A DNA stretch of 64,000 bases, from assembly GCF_900143675.1 (NCBI RefSeq), contig NZ_FRFC01000003.1, forward strand, positions 498,095 to 562,094, given 5' to 3'. Source of the DNA: Candidatus Nitrosotalea sinensis. GTDB lineage: Archaea > Thermoproteota > Nitrososphaeria > Nitrososphaerales > Nitrosopumilaceae. Shown in pieces: positions 34,175 through 41,866 of the stretch; within the stretch, counting starts at the first letter, position 1, and each line of letters opens with the position of its first letter. Below the pieces are notes generated by a model. It made no database searches. It was not told the DNA's origin and saw only the letters and a list, made by a program, of their open reading frames with translations. The position numbers and the translations under genes are program-made.

Positions 34175-34188
34175 TTGTTAACTAACAA
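34175..34188. promoter_or_regulatory. Palindrome upstream of the 34234 membrane-protein gene
   Basis: TTGTTA-ac-TAACAA is a perfect inverted repeat with GTTAAC at its centre, and GTTAGACAAC follows a few bases later. It lies just upstream of TTATAATT (34203-34210), the likely TATA element 24-31 nt before the ATG at 34234. The site could bind a regulator next to the promoter. Confidence 0.4.
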
Positions 34189-34233
34189 GGTTAGACAACT
34201 GTTATAATTGCAAATTAAATTATGTAATTAAAA

Positions 34234-34731
34234 ATGAGTCAAACGTTTTCAAAAGACAGGAAAATTTTGATATTTTCTTTGGTTACAGCAGCTGCAACAG
34301 TGATTGCAGGAATTATGCATTTGCAAATGGTACCTGGTAACATATCGCGCAACACAGGGGAGGGAATTTTATTTCTTGTAGGTGGACTGGTGCAGATATT
34401 CTGGGCAGTGCCTGTAGTCAAACGATGGGGAAAAGTTTGGCAGATAATTGGACTGGTGGGAACTGGCGCCTTTATCTTGATGTGGTATCTTGATAGGCTT
34501 CACCTCATGCCGGAAGGAAACATTCTGGGAGGAGGACAAGGTGCTCAAGAGCACACTCCCCGAGAATTTCCGCGAGGAAACATGACTGGGGGTGAGTTCC
34601 CACGAGGTCCAAGACCTCCGCAGCTGGGGCTTCAGATAGGAAAAATCTTGTTCCCACCAATTGAGCTCTTCCAGATCGCCTTTATTGGGCTGTATGCATG
34701 TCTTGCAAAGATGATATCAAAAAGACAATAA
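34234..34731 (+). CDS. Integral membrane protein, unknown function
   Basis: 165 residues with about four membrane helices (about 12-30, 43-60, 69-86 and a C-terminal one at 140-158). Between helices three and four lies a Gly/Pro/Arg-rich loop with two copies of EFPRG separated by 8 residues. No family recognised. It is downstream of nirK, after a terminator and with its own promoter. The charged end KMISKRQ is probably cytoplasmic. A role linked to NO or nitrite chemistry is conceivable only from position. Confidence 0.7.
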   Translation: MSQTFSKDRKILIFSLVTAAATVIAGIMHLQMVPGNISRNTGEGILFLVGGLVQIFWAVPVVKRWGKVWQIIGLVGTGAFILMWYLDRLHLMPEGNILGGGQGAQEHTPREFPRGNMTGGEFPRGPRPPQLGLQIGKILFPPIELFQIAFIGLYACLAKMISKRQ

Positions 34732-34795
34732 TATTTTTTTAAATTATTTTTTTGACTTGGCAATGATTATATTCTGTGTATGATGGCCATCTTTC

Positions 34796-35728
34796 ATGTC
34801 GATGAATCAATCTGTATTGATATGTGATCAGGTAGCACCAATTCTAAATGAAATTTTACAGAAAAATGGTCTGCAAATTACATACGAGCCAGAGATTACT
34901 CCAGATCAAATAAAAGAAAAGATTGCAAATTTTGATATTGTTATAGTTAGAAGCAGAACAAAAATCACAAAGGAGATGATAGAAAAAGCATCCAAGTGTA
35001 AGATAATTGCACGTGTTGGTGTGGGATTGGATAACATAGACACTGAAGCTGCAAAGGCAAAGGGGATTCGAGTAATCAATGCAGTAGAAGGTGCAATGAA
35101 TGCGGTTGCAGAACTTGTACTTGGTTTGATGTTATCACTTGCAAGAGAAATCCCAAGGGCCGACAGGGAAATTAGAAACGGAAAATGGCTCAAAAAAGAA
35201 CTGATGGGAAGTGAGCTCTCAGGAAAATACTTGGGTATTGTTGGATTGGGAAACATTGGCAAGAGACTTGCCAAGCTTGCACGTGCACTTAACATGAATA
35301 TCATTGGGTTTGATGTAATGCCTATTGCAGATGACTTTGCACGCGAAGTAGGACTGATAAAAGCAGACATTGACACATTGCTGTCAAGTGCTGACTATGT
35401 CTCATTTCATGTACCGCTCACAGAGACAACACATCATCTTGTAAATGCAAAAAGACTCTCTACTATGAAAAAAACTGCTTACATCATAAACACCTCACGA
35501 GGAGAGATAATTGATGAAGATGCATTGTATGATGCATTACAGCAGGGTAAACTTGCAGGTGCCGCACTTGATGTCTTTGAGAAAGAGCCTGCTGTAGGAA
35601 ACAAACTCACAACGCTGCCAAATGTGGTATGCACTCCTCACATTGGTGCACAGACAAAGGAAGCACAAACACTTGCTGCAAATGTCATAGGCGAAAAAAT
35701 AATAATGATTCTCCGCGGCGTTATCTAG
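34796..35728 (+). CDS. serA: D-3-phosphoglycerate dehydrogenase (D-2-hydroxyacid dehydrogenase family)
   Basis: First step of serine synthesis from 3-phosphoglycerate. A 310-residue short form without ACT regulatory domains. Substrate-side ARVGVGLDNID, NAD-binding GIVGLGNIGKRLAK, catalytic Arg in INTSRGEIIDEDAL, and the catalytic histidine in TPHIGAQTKEA. Other 2-hydroxyacid dehydrogenases share this pattern, so substrate is likely but not certain. The stop overlaps the GTG start of the next small gene. Confidence 0.87.
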   Translation: MSMNQSVLICDQVAPILNEILQKNGLQITYEPEITPDQIKEKIANFDIVIVRSRTKITKEMIEKASKCKIIARVGVGLDNIDTEAAKAKGIRVINAVEGAMNAVAELVLGLMLSLAREIPRADREIRNGKWLKKELMGSELSGKYLGIVGLGNIGKRLAKLARALNMNIIGFDVMPIADDFAREVGLIKADIDTLLSSADYVSFHVPLTETTHHLVNAKRLSTMKKTAYIINTSRGEIIDEDALYDALQQGKLAGAALDVFEKEPAVGNKLTTLPNVVCTPHIGAQTKEAQTLAANVIGEKIIMILRGVI

Positions 35729-35994
35729 TGGATGCCAAGATAGCGCCATTACTTGTGATGCTTGCAATTCCAGTATCAGTTGCATTTGCAGACTCGGGTT
35801 CAATGACTTTGCAAGACCAGATACTGGATAAAATAAACTCGTTGTTGCATCAAAAACCAAATTTCTCATTAGATTTTGGAAAAAAGCAAGTAACTGAATA
35901 TTCTCTTATTGGTGCAATCGCACTTGTTGTGGTACTTACAATTACATCATCTGCAAGACGCAAGACAGCCAAGCCAAAAGGAAAACTAGGCTAA
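35728..35994 (+). CDS. Small exported protein with C-terminal membrane segment
   Basis: 88 residues from a GTG at 35728 that overlaps the serA stop (TAGTG). Signal-like segment at 5-20 ending AFA, a short soluble part (about 22-50), a membrane helix at about 57-73 and a basic tail KTAKPKGKLG. This length fits a membrane-anchored surface peptide. Coupling with serA suggests shared transcription, but the function is unknown. Its last 9 nt overlap the convergent gene at 35986. Confidence 0.65.
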   Translation: MDAKIAPLLVMLAIPVSVAFADSGSMTLQDQILDKINSLLHQKPNFSLDFGKKQVTEYSLIGAIALVVVLTITSSARRKTAKPKGKLG

Positions 35995-36612
35995 AATTAT
36001 TCCCTTTTGCATTAGATATTTTATTGCCATTCCAAAATCATTGTCTGATATGGAGCTGTCTGCCCACCACTTGAAATTATTTTTGAACCATTGTGGTATA
36101 TGTGGTTGATTTGATTGGACATAGTTTGGAATATCTATTATCTTGTCATTTACAAGTTCACGAATCAAGCTAGTGTATGCATTATCTGACTGGTCTCCCT
36201 GCTCTAATGTCTTAACAAGTGACTTGAGCTCAACCGGTATTGCAATCTTGCCAGAATCTATGATATCAAAAGATGTACTTGTGGTAAAATTAGAATACTG
36301 TGCATTTATTCTGTATGTACCTGGATCAAAGTTTATTTTGTAAAATGGAACAGGTGTGGTAATTGTTGTGTTTGTCTGTGTTATTGGAAGATTGATTGGG
36401 GCACTTGTCTTGTTTGAGCTGTCGATGATATGCAGTATTACCATCTTGGATGAGAGATCAGGGACTAGAATGTTAATTGAGAGATAATCGCCATACTCGT
36501 AGGTCTTTTTGTTTGTAGAGATCTCAAGGGATGATACTGCAAAAGCAGAGTTGATTCCAAATAGTACCATCAGTATGACTGCAAATGCCAAGACCAGTAC
36601 TGGCTTGTTCAT
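35986..36612 (-). CDS. Secreted protein with a thaumarchaeal WFKNN-WWAD repeat-type C-terminal domain
   Basis: 208 residues: signal peptide (1-24, AFA), a beta-sandwich region (about 25-120) with several N-x-T/S sites, a helical part, and a C-terminal module containing IPQWFKNNFKWWADSSISD and then FGMAIKYLMQKGII. Modules of the type IPxWFKNNAxWWADxxI...GIxYLxxxGII recur in many thaumarchaeal exported proteins and probably serve cell-surface binding. No enzyme motif found. Confidence 0.75.
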   Translation of the reverse strand: MNKPVLVLAFAVILMVLFGINSAFAVSSLEISTNKKTYEYGDYLSINILVPDLSSKMVILHIIDSSNKTSAPINLPITQTNTTITTPVPFYKINFDPGTYRINAQYSNFTTSTSFDIIDSGKIAIPVELKSLVKTLEQGDQSDNAYTSLIRELVNDKIIDIPNYVQSNQPHIPQWFKNNFKWWADSSISDNDFGMAIKYLMQKGIILA

Positions 36613-36700
36613 GATTTTGAGATGAAAATTTATTTCATATAGTCTTTGCTTGAATTTTTATTATACTGGGCAAAAAAGTGCCAATTTTTGTCTAACAGAA

Positions 36701-36708
36701 TATAAAGG
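36701..36708 (+). promoter_or_regulatory. TATA-like box of rpl15e
   Basis: TATAAAGG lies 21-28 nt upstream of the ATG at 36729. That spacing makes the ATG the first translated codon of a leaderless mRNA and argues against the in-frame GTG at 36720. Confidence 0.5.
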
Positions 36709-36728
36709 GTAAATTTGTAGTGCGGTGT

Positions 36729-37187
36729 ATGCCAAGTAGACAGGATCAAATCTGGATAAACATGTGGAAGGAAAATTCCCCAGAGCTTAGAGCCAAGGCA
36801 ATCGAATGGAGAAAACAAAATGCTCTAGTTCGCATAGAAAGGCCAAGCAGAATCCAGAGGGCACGAAGACTTGGATACAAAGCAAAACAGGGAATTGTCG
36901 TAGTAAGAATGCGCGTAGGAAAAGGTAACATGCGCAAGAAAAGACCAGTTGCAGGAAGAAGACCAAAGCACCTTGGTGTGTTGAGAATCAAGCCAGCACT
37001 TGGAATGCAGCATGTTGCAGAACGCAGGGTACTTGAGAGATTTCCAAACATGAATCTTCTTGGATCATATTATGTTCATCAAGACGGCTTGTACCTCTGG
37101 TACGAAGTAATACTTGCAGACCCATCTCATCCACGAATCATAAAAGACAAGGAAATTCGTGGAAAACTTGCTGTCTTGAGAAATTGA
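36729..37187 (+). CDS. rpl15e: Large-subunit ribosomal protein eL15
   Basis: 152 residues, strongly basic. Family features: IERPSRIQRARRLGYKAKQG, VVRMRVGKGNMRKKRP, LGSYYVHQDGLYLWYEVILAD. eL15 sits deep in the large subunit. Archaeal eL15 is often about 190 residues with a longer N-terminal part, so this is a compact form. The ATG at 36729 is chosen from the TATA spacing. The stop overlaps the TTG start of the next gene (TTGA). Confidence 0.93.
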   Translation: MPSRQDQIWINMWKENSPELRAKAIEWRKQNALVRIERPSRIQRARRLGYKAKQGIVVVRMRVGKGNMRKKRPVAGRRPKHLGVLRIKPALGMQHVAERRVLERFPNMNLLGSYYVHQDGLYLWYEVILADPSHPRIIKDKEIRGKLAVLRN

Positions 37188-37684
37188 AGTCTATACTGAT
37201 TTTGTCTGTTATACTTGTAGCATTGGGCATGGTGACAGTTCCTGTCTTTGCGCAGGAGGTAGTTACTGGAAAACAACTTGATCATCCTGGAATAAAGTGG
37301 ATTTGGAAGATACATGCCGAAAATTATACCTTTGATGTGGTAACAGTATCAAACTATGACATGTCAAATGTTACATTTAACAAACAAAACAAGGAACTTG
37401 ACTTTTTAGGAAACAGCTCATACCCTGACAAGGTTGCAGAAATTGATATTCCTAAAAATCTAATCGGAGGAAATCTCACTGTTTTACAGGATGACAAGCC
37501 AGTATCTGCAATTGTAGCTCCTGGAACTGATTCAAATACTGTAATGTTGAAATTCAATCAGACAGGTGCTGTAAAGACAAGTGTCATAGGAACTACGTAT
37601 CTTCCAGAGTTTTCAAGCATTGTACCGCTTGTCATGATATTGGCAGTATCAATGATGTTGATTGTATCTAGATTGAAATTCTAA
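37184..37684 (+). CDS. Exported protein with PEFG-CTERM-like sorting tail
   Basis: 166 residues. Signal peptide at 1-23 (ending VFAQ), a soluble domain with several N-x-T/S sequons, then YLPEFSSIVPLVMILAVS and a short basic end. The layout PEF plus hydrophobic helix plus basic residue matches the thaumarchaeal PEFG-CTERM sorting signal (here PEFS). Such tails probably direct processing by an archaeosortase-type enzyme. TTG start overlapping the rpl15e stop, so it is expressed with a ribosomal protein. Confidence 0.75.
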   Translation: MKSILILSVILVALGMVTVPVFAQEVVTGKQLDHPGIKWIWKIHAENYTFDVVTVSNYDMSNVTFNKQNKELDFLGNSSYPDKVAEIDIPKNLIGGNLTVLQDDKPVSAIVAPGTDSNTVMLKFNQTGAVKTSVIGTTYLPEFSSIVPLVMILAVSMMLIVSRLKF

Positions 37685-38340
37685 AATCCGTTGTTATAGT
37701 CTTCCCACATGTTTGCCCTTGTTGTCAGTTTGTTCATCTGGTAAAACATTCCGCCTACGATTCCTGCTTGGTAAAATGCATACAGGTACACTTGTGAGTG
37801 TGTGGGGTCAGAGTGGGTAAATGTCATTGCAAGCATTGAGAAAAATATGTAGGTTCCAACAAATGTGAATAACTTACTAAGGACTCCTTCCATGCCGACT
37901 ATTCTTTTTGTGGCAGCAGCCATTATTGTAATGCTTGATACAATCAAAAATGTCAGTCCTCCGTTTGCTTGGATGAAATCTGATGCCCATGGGATTAGTC
38001 CATCTGAAAAGATTGACTTGTGGACAGGATGTGCTCCTCCATGAAGTGCAAATGATACTGTGGTAAATATGGCACCCATGATAAACAAGAACAAGAATAT
38101 CTTGTAGATTGCCCTCTTGGTAGGACTGCGGGATTCTGATGGATGCATCACCCTGTCAGTCATCCTCAGTCCGTACAAAAATCCGATTCCAAATGATGGT
38201 ACAAACATGATATCAATAATCAATGGTGATTGTTTTATGGCAGCGTCAATTGATGGGCCAAAGACTAGGTATACAATTAGGGCAGAAGCAGCAGCGCTTG
38301 CAAATATGGCAATATCAATAGCGCTACGGTTCTTCTTCAT
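37681..38340 (-). CDS. Multi-spanning membrane protein, unknown function
   Basis: About 219 residues from the ATG at 38340, with six or so membrane helices and a short HGGAHPVHKS loop containing three histidines. Upstream in-frame codons extend to 38481, but that would run into the divergent gene at 38480. A TTG at 38370 is a possible start, since a TATA-like TTTTAAAC lies about 15-20 nt above it. It converges on the 37184 gene with a 4-nt overlap. No family recognised. Confidence 0.65.
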   Translation of the reverse strand: MKKNRSAIDIAIFASAAASALIVYLVFGPSIDAAIKQSPLIIDIMFVPSFGIGFLYGLRMTDRVMHPSESRSPTKRAIYKIFLFLFIMGAIFTTVSFALHGGAHPVHKSIFSDGLIPWASDFIQANGGLTFLIVSSITIMAAATKRIVGMEGVLSKLFTFVGTYIFFSMLAMTFTHSDPTHSQVYLYAFYQAGIVGGMFYQMNKLTTRANMWEDYNNGF

Positions 38341-38479
38341 CTCAAATAGGTCTACTCCCCACTCATCCAATCTGGAATATCGTTTAAAATTAGAAATTAA
38401 AGAAGGAAATCGAAATGATTTTGCCTTTCTTATCAACTCATTTTTGCCTTTTATTTGGGATGTGAGGGAAAGTAATATC

Positions 38480-38692
38480 ATGAAACGGGGGATTTTGGTG
38501 ATTTTGGCTGGCGTTGCAGTTATGGTATCTGGAATTGTATTTTATCTGCAGGGAAATTCAATTGTTGGGCCTACCTACTCGTTCATGTATTCAAATCCGA
38601 AATGGATTGTAAATGGCCCACTGATTGCAATTGGTGGAATTTTGATACTTGTTGCAGGTCTTGGAATCAGCTTACAACGCCTAAGGTCATAG
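38480..38692 (+). CDS. Small two-helix membrane protein
   Basis: 70 residues: helix 1 at about 4-23, a short outside loop with Gly, Tyr and Pro, helix 2 at about 46-63, then a basic end QRLRS. A longer open frame upstream runs antisense through the neighbouring membrane-protein gene and was not used. The 3' end overlaps the convergent RAM gene by 26 nt. Function unknown. Confidence 0.6.
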   Translation: MKRGILVILAGVAVMVSGIVFYLQGNSIVGPTYSFMYSNPKWIVNGPLIAIGGILILVAGLGISLQRLRS

Positions 38693-38897
38693 TAGACCTG
38701 ACTCGTGCCAGCTGGCGAATCTGCTTTGTAATTAGACTGTCCATCTGGGATTCTGTATCAGCCTGAGCCTCTACTACGATATCATAGTCTCCGTATACAA
38801 TGTGTGCACCCTTGACTTTTTCCATCTTTTTGAGTTTTTCAAGAATCTCGTTTTCTGCACCAAGCTCGCAACCGATCAAAACGTACGCTTTTTCCAT
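38667..38897 (-). CDS. Stand-alone Lrp/AsnC ligand-binding (RAM) domain protein
   Basis: 76 residues of RAM domain alone: start MEKAYVLIGCELG, GDYDIVVEAQADT in the middle, end STMTLGVVS. No helix-turn-helix. It resembles the protein at 43656 more than that at 1444 in its opening (VLIxCxLG). Probably an amino-acid-binding oligomer. Convergent with the 38480 gene, and its last codons lie antisense to that gene's end. Confidence 0.83.
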   Translation of the reverse strand: MEKAYVLIGCELGAENEILEKLKKMEKVKGAHIVYGDYDIVVEAQADTESQMDSLITKQIRQLARVRSTMTLGVVS

Positions 38898-39001
38898 GGT
38901 ATAATAGATTAGAACACAAACTTAAACCCTATTCTGGATTTATACAAAAATTTTGTATACTACCGGATGGAGTTAAATGGCGGCCGTTCAAGTTGATTTG
39001 T

Positions 39002-39262
39002 ATGGGATTGTTTGGAAAAAAACCAAAAGATGATACTGTCGACCAGATGCGTATCTTGCTTGACAATTTCCAGTTTGCTGACTTACAAAAATTCTGCACC
39101 GAGACATTTGGCAAGACAGCATCAATGGACCCAGAGCATCTCTCAAGTATAGAAGCACTTGATTTTCTGTGGGACCAATACCACAAGGGCAAGGTCCAGT
39201 TTTCACAGCTAAAAGAATTTGCATTAAAAAATGATGTTGTATCTGAGAGCTTTTTTGAATAA
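39002..39262 (+). CDS. Small soluble protein of unknown function
   Basis: 86 residues, start MGLFGKKPKDD, then two or three amphipathic helices with Asp/Glu/Lys and hydrophobic heptad-like spacing. No membrane segment or metal motif. The ATG at 39002 is preferred over a TTG at 38993. Ends directly against the convergent thioredoxin-NHL gene with no spacer. Function not recognised. Confidence 0.6.
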   Translation: MGLFGKKPKDDTVDQMRILLDNFQFADLQKFCTETFGKTASMDPEHLSSIEALDFLWDQYHKGKVQFSQLKEFALKNDVVSESFFE

Positions 39263-40756
39263 TTATATCTGAATGTCTAGTGTCTGCAATAGATTTGTCT
39301 TCAAGTCATAGATGCGTATTAGGTGGTTGTTTGTGTCTGCGATGTACAGTTTATCATCGTACCATTTGACATCACTTGGCTCGTAGAGAAAAAGTGTGTC
39401 ACAGCTTGGGTCGTCCAATTTACACATGGTGCTAGTTTCTTTCTTTCCTACAACGGTGGCAACCTGCTCTGTTGTCTTGTCAATTATTCGAATTGCAGAG
39501 TTGTATGTGTCTGCGACAAAAATTTTCTCTTGCGTGGAGCACACCCCTAGTGGGTGTTGAAATAGCGCTTGGTTTGAGTTGCCATCCTTGTGGCCAAATG
39601 CAAACAGTCCGTGTCCTACGACTGTCCTGACGTATCCAGTGTTAAGGTCAAGCTCCCTGACTGATGAGGTCTCACTGTCTACAAAATAGATTATGTCATT
39701 GTGTAGAAAAATCCCGCTTGGCTGTGCAAGTAGTGCGCGTGTCCTGTCTGCATCAACAATATCTTCTTGTCCTGTTCCTGCAAACGGTCTTGCAATGTCT
39801 GTGGTGGTATCATATTCCCACAGTTGGTGATTTCCTGCCATTGCAATGAAAACAAGATTGTCTTTTGTTGTTACATCCCATGGAGAAGAGATTGCAGTCT
39901 CTTTCCCCCTTCCTCCAGGTGATCTCCACGGTCCCTGTCTTCCAGTTCCTACAAGTGTAGTGACTTGATTTTTCTCCAAGTCTATCTTACGCAATGCATG
40001 ATTTTCAGTGTCTGCTACAATGATGGTATAATCGTTGTACCATGCAACTCCTTGCGGTCTCCAAAATGATGCTTGAGATAGGTTACCATCTTGGAGTCCT
40101 GGCTTGCCGTTTCCAATGACATGCAAGACTTTGCCTGACGTATCTGTTACAAGTATCCTGTTGTGGTTTGAATCTGATATTGCAATTTTTTTATTAAATA
40201 TTGATATCTTGCCTGGAAATGAGAGTGTAGTGGCATCTTTTTTTATGGTATGATGTATGACAATTGGTTCTCTTGCAAGTGTGTGGGAGTTGGAGTGTTT
40301 CTCCAAGAGCACATCTATGGTGTCTTCAATCATCTCTTTTTGGCCCTCGCCTGACTGTCTGTACACCAGTGTGCCGTTTGGGTCGATTATTGCAATTGTG
40401 GGCCAGCCGTTTACGCCAAAATTACTCCATACTGTCATGTTTTGGTCTACAATTACTGGATGAGATATCTCGTATCTTGCAACTGCCTGGGCAATGTTTT
40501 GCTTTTCTTTTTCATTGAAAAACTTGGCAGCATGAACTCCGATGAATACAACTGGTGAGTCTTTGTATTTTTTTTCAAGCTCTGCAAGTACTGGAAGTGT
40601 ATGCATGCAGTTTATGCAGCAATAGGTCCAAAAATCTAAAACTATGACATGTCCTCTTAGTTTCTCAAGTGAGAGCGGCTCTTTTGTGTTTATCCACTCA
40701 AACTCTTGAGGAAACTCTGGTGCTTTTGTAACCTTGGAAAATATGTTGTCAAACAT
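39263..40756 (-). CDS. Thioredoxin-like domain fused to NHL-repeat beta-propeller (NHLRC2-like)
   Basis: 497 residues. An N-terminal thioredoxin/TlpA-like domain (about 12-150) has a Cys-x-x-Cys centre in WTYCCINCMHTLP (Cys47, Cys50). It is followed by an NHL beta-propeller (about 170-490) with repeats such as GVAWYNDYTIIVADTENHAL and DVKWYDDKLYIADTNNHLI. The arrangement equals that of animal NHLRC2. No signal peptide, so cytoplasmic redox function is likely. It is divergent from a metal-transporter-like gene. A TATA-like ATTAAATAAG lies about 25-34 nt upstream of the ATG. Confidence 0.88.
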   Translation of the reverse strand: MFDNIFSKVTKAPEFPQEFEWINTKEPLSLEKLRGHVIVLDFWTYCCINCMHTLPVLAELEKKYKDSPVVFIGVHAAKFFNEKEKQNIAQAVARYEISHPVIVDQNMTVWSNFGVNGWPTIAIIDPNGTLVYRQSGEGQKEMIEDTIDVLLEKHSNSHTLAREPIVIHHTIKKDATTLSFPGKISIFNKKIAISDSNHNRILVTDTSGKVLHVIGNGKPGLQDGNLSQASFWRPQGVAWYNDYTIIVADTENHALRKIDLEKNQVTTLVGTGRQGPWRSPGGRGKETAISSPWDVTTKDNLVFIAMAGNHQLWEYDTTTDIARPFAGTGQEDIVDADRTRALLAQPSGIFLHNDIIYFVDSETSSVRELDLNTGYVRTVVGHGLFAFGHKDGNSNQALFQHPLGVCSTQEKIFVADTYNSAIRIIDKTTEQVATVVGKKETSTMCKLDDPSCDTLFLYEPSDVKWYDDKLYIADTNNHLIRIYDLKTNLLQTLDIQI

Positions 40757-40757
40757 G

Positions 40758-40812
40758 ATGGTACCATGAATTTCGTATTTTGCTTATTTAATTCATGTAC
40801 AATTATGGTACC
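40758..40812. promoter_or_regulatory. Divergent promoter with repeated ATGGTACC element
   Basis: The palindrome ATGGTACCAT (40758-40767) touches the start of the thioredoxin-NHL gene, and a second ATGGTACC lies at 40805-40812, toward the transporter-like gene. Further on, GGATAG (40824-40829) and CTATCC (40845-40850) form an inverted repeat. The two ATGGTACC copies, 47 bp apart in the region separating divergent genes, suggest shared control. Confidence 0.45.
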
Positions 40813-40900
40813 TTGATGAATATGGATAGATCTTCCTATAGATCCTATCCAGGGGGGGAGGATAATGTTTTTAGATGACTGTTAATTATGGAAAGCAGAT

Positions 40901-41563
40901 TTGATACATCCTCTAACCTATGTGATAGGGGCAGCAGTTGTAGGAATATTGCACATGTCAGCACCTGATCATTGGTTGACTCTATGTGTCCTTGCACAAA
41001 ACAAGCGCTGGGCTCCAAAGAAACTCTTTGGGATATCGCTTGTTACAGCCATAGGTCATGTGGCACTATCAATAGGAATGGGATTGGCAGTTGTCGCTGT
41101 AGGATTACTAATCTCTCACTTGATTGCTCGCTATTTGGATATGATGATAGGAATAATCATGGCATCAGCAGGTCTTGCTGTAGGTGTTGTATCATTGCTC
41201 AAAAAAGAGCACCATCATCACCATGGTGAACATGATGATCACAACCATGACCATGATATCAAGTCTAGAAATCTATCTCAGAAAATAGGATACTTTGCAA
41301 TCTTGGGTGCAGCACTTTCTCCGGATCCTAGCATAATTCCAATTTATCTTTCTGCCATCTCTTCTGGATTTTATTTTGCACTGGAACTCTCAGTTGTGTT
41401 TGCAGCTGCATCAATTCTGACTATGTTACTTTTGGTCCAACTGGGTAAGTTTGGGCTTGCAAAAACATTTGCCAGGATTCCTGCAAAGTACAATGATTCC
41501 ATGGTTGGATTTGTAATTGCGGCAATTGGAATTTACATTCTTGTTTCTAGTTATGTTGGATAA
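40901..41563 (+). CDS. Metal-ion transporter-like membrane protein with His-rich loop (NiCoT/RcnA-like)
   Basis: 220 residues with six or seven helices. Segment GILHMSAPDHWLT near residue 16-28 has the HxxxxDH pattern used by nickel/cobalt transporters of the NiCoT/RcnA superfamily. A cytoplasmic loop (about 105-122) is extremely His-rich (HHHHHGEHDDHNHDHD), as in RcnA. A CsoR/RcnR-family regulator follows 45 nt downstream, as in known metal-efflux pairs. Direction of transport and metal are not determined. TTG start; the upstream ATG at 40888 is out of frame. Confidence 0.75.
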   Translation: MIHPLTYVIGAAVVGILHMSAPDHWLTLCVLAQNKRWAPKKLFGISLVTAIGHVALSIGMGLAVVAVGLLISHLIARYLDMMIGIIMASAGLAVGVVSLLKKEHHHHHGEHDDHNHDHDIKSRNLSQKIGYFAILGAALSPDPSIIPIYLSAISSGFYFALELSVVFAAASILTMLLLVQLGKFGLAKTFARIPAKYNDSMVGFVIAAIGIYILVSSYVG

Positions 41564-41608
41564 ACCATCCGATTAGATAAATATCGCCAAAATGAAAATT
41601 ATCTTGAC

Positions 41609-41866
41609 ATGACTCACCATAAACTTCCTGAGATCAAAAAAAGATTGGCAAGAATAGAAGGACATGTCAAAGGAATAGGAAAAATGATTGATGAGGGAAA
41701 AGGCTATCCTGAGATTGTGCAACAAATAACTGCAGTGAGGGCAGCGCTTGACAGTACAATGGAGATAATCATTGAGGATCTTGTAGATCATGTAAATTTG
41801 AATACCAACAACAAAGGCAAAAAGGCTGCAAGTGATCTAAAAGATACTGTATCTAAGATTCTATAG
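41609..41866 (+). CDS. CsoR/RcnR-family (DUF156) metal-sensing repressor
   Basis: 85 residues, an all-helical DUF156 protein: KKRLARIEGHVKGIGKMIDE then QQITAVRAALDSTM. The N-terminus MTHHKL offers His3 and His4 (RcnR uses His3). The family Cys after the first helix is replaced by Tyr (KGYPEIV) and the second Cys by Asn (DHVNLN), so there is no Cys; His in VDHV remains. This is unlike Cu-sensing CsoR and closer to His-based sensors. It follows the transporter-like gene and its stop region overlaps the convergent antiporter by 6 nt. Confidence 0.8.
   Translation: MTHHKLPEIKKRLARIEGHVKGIGKMIDEGKGYPEIVQQITAVRAALDSTMEIIIEDLVDHVNLNTNNKGKKAASDLKDTVSKIL

Noticed and set aside
36630-36818. 62-residue minus-strand open frame across the eL15 promoter
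   Set aside because: It covers the TATA box and first codons of rpl15e on the opposite strand, without promoter or motifs.
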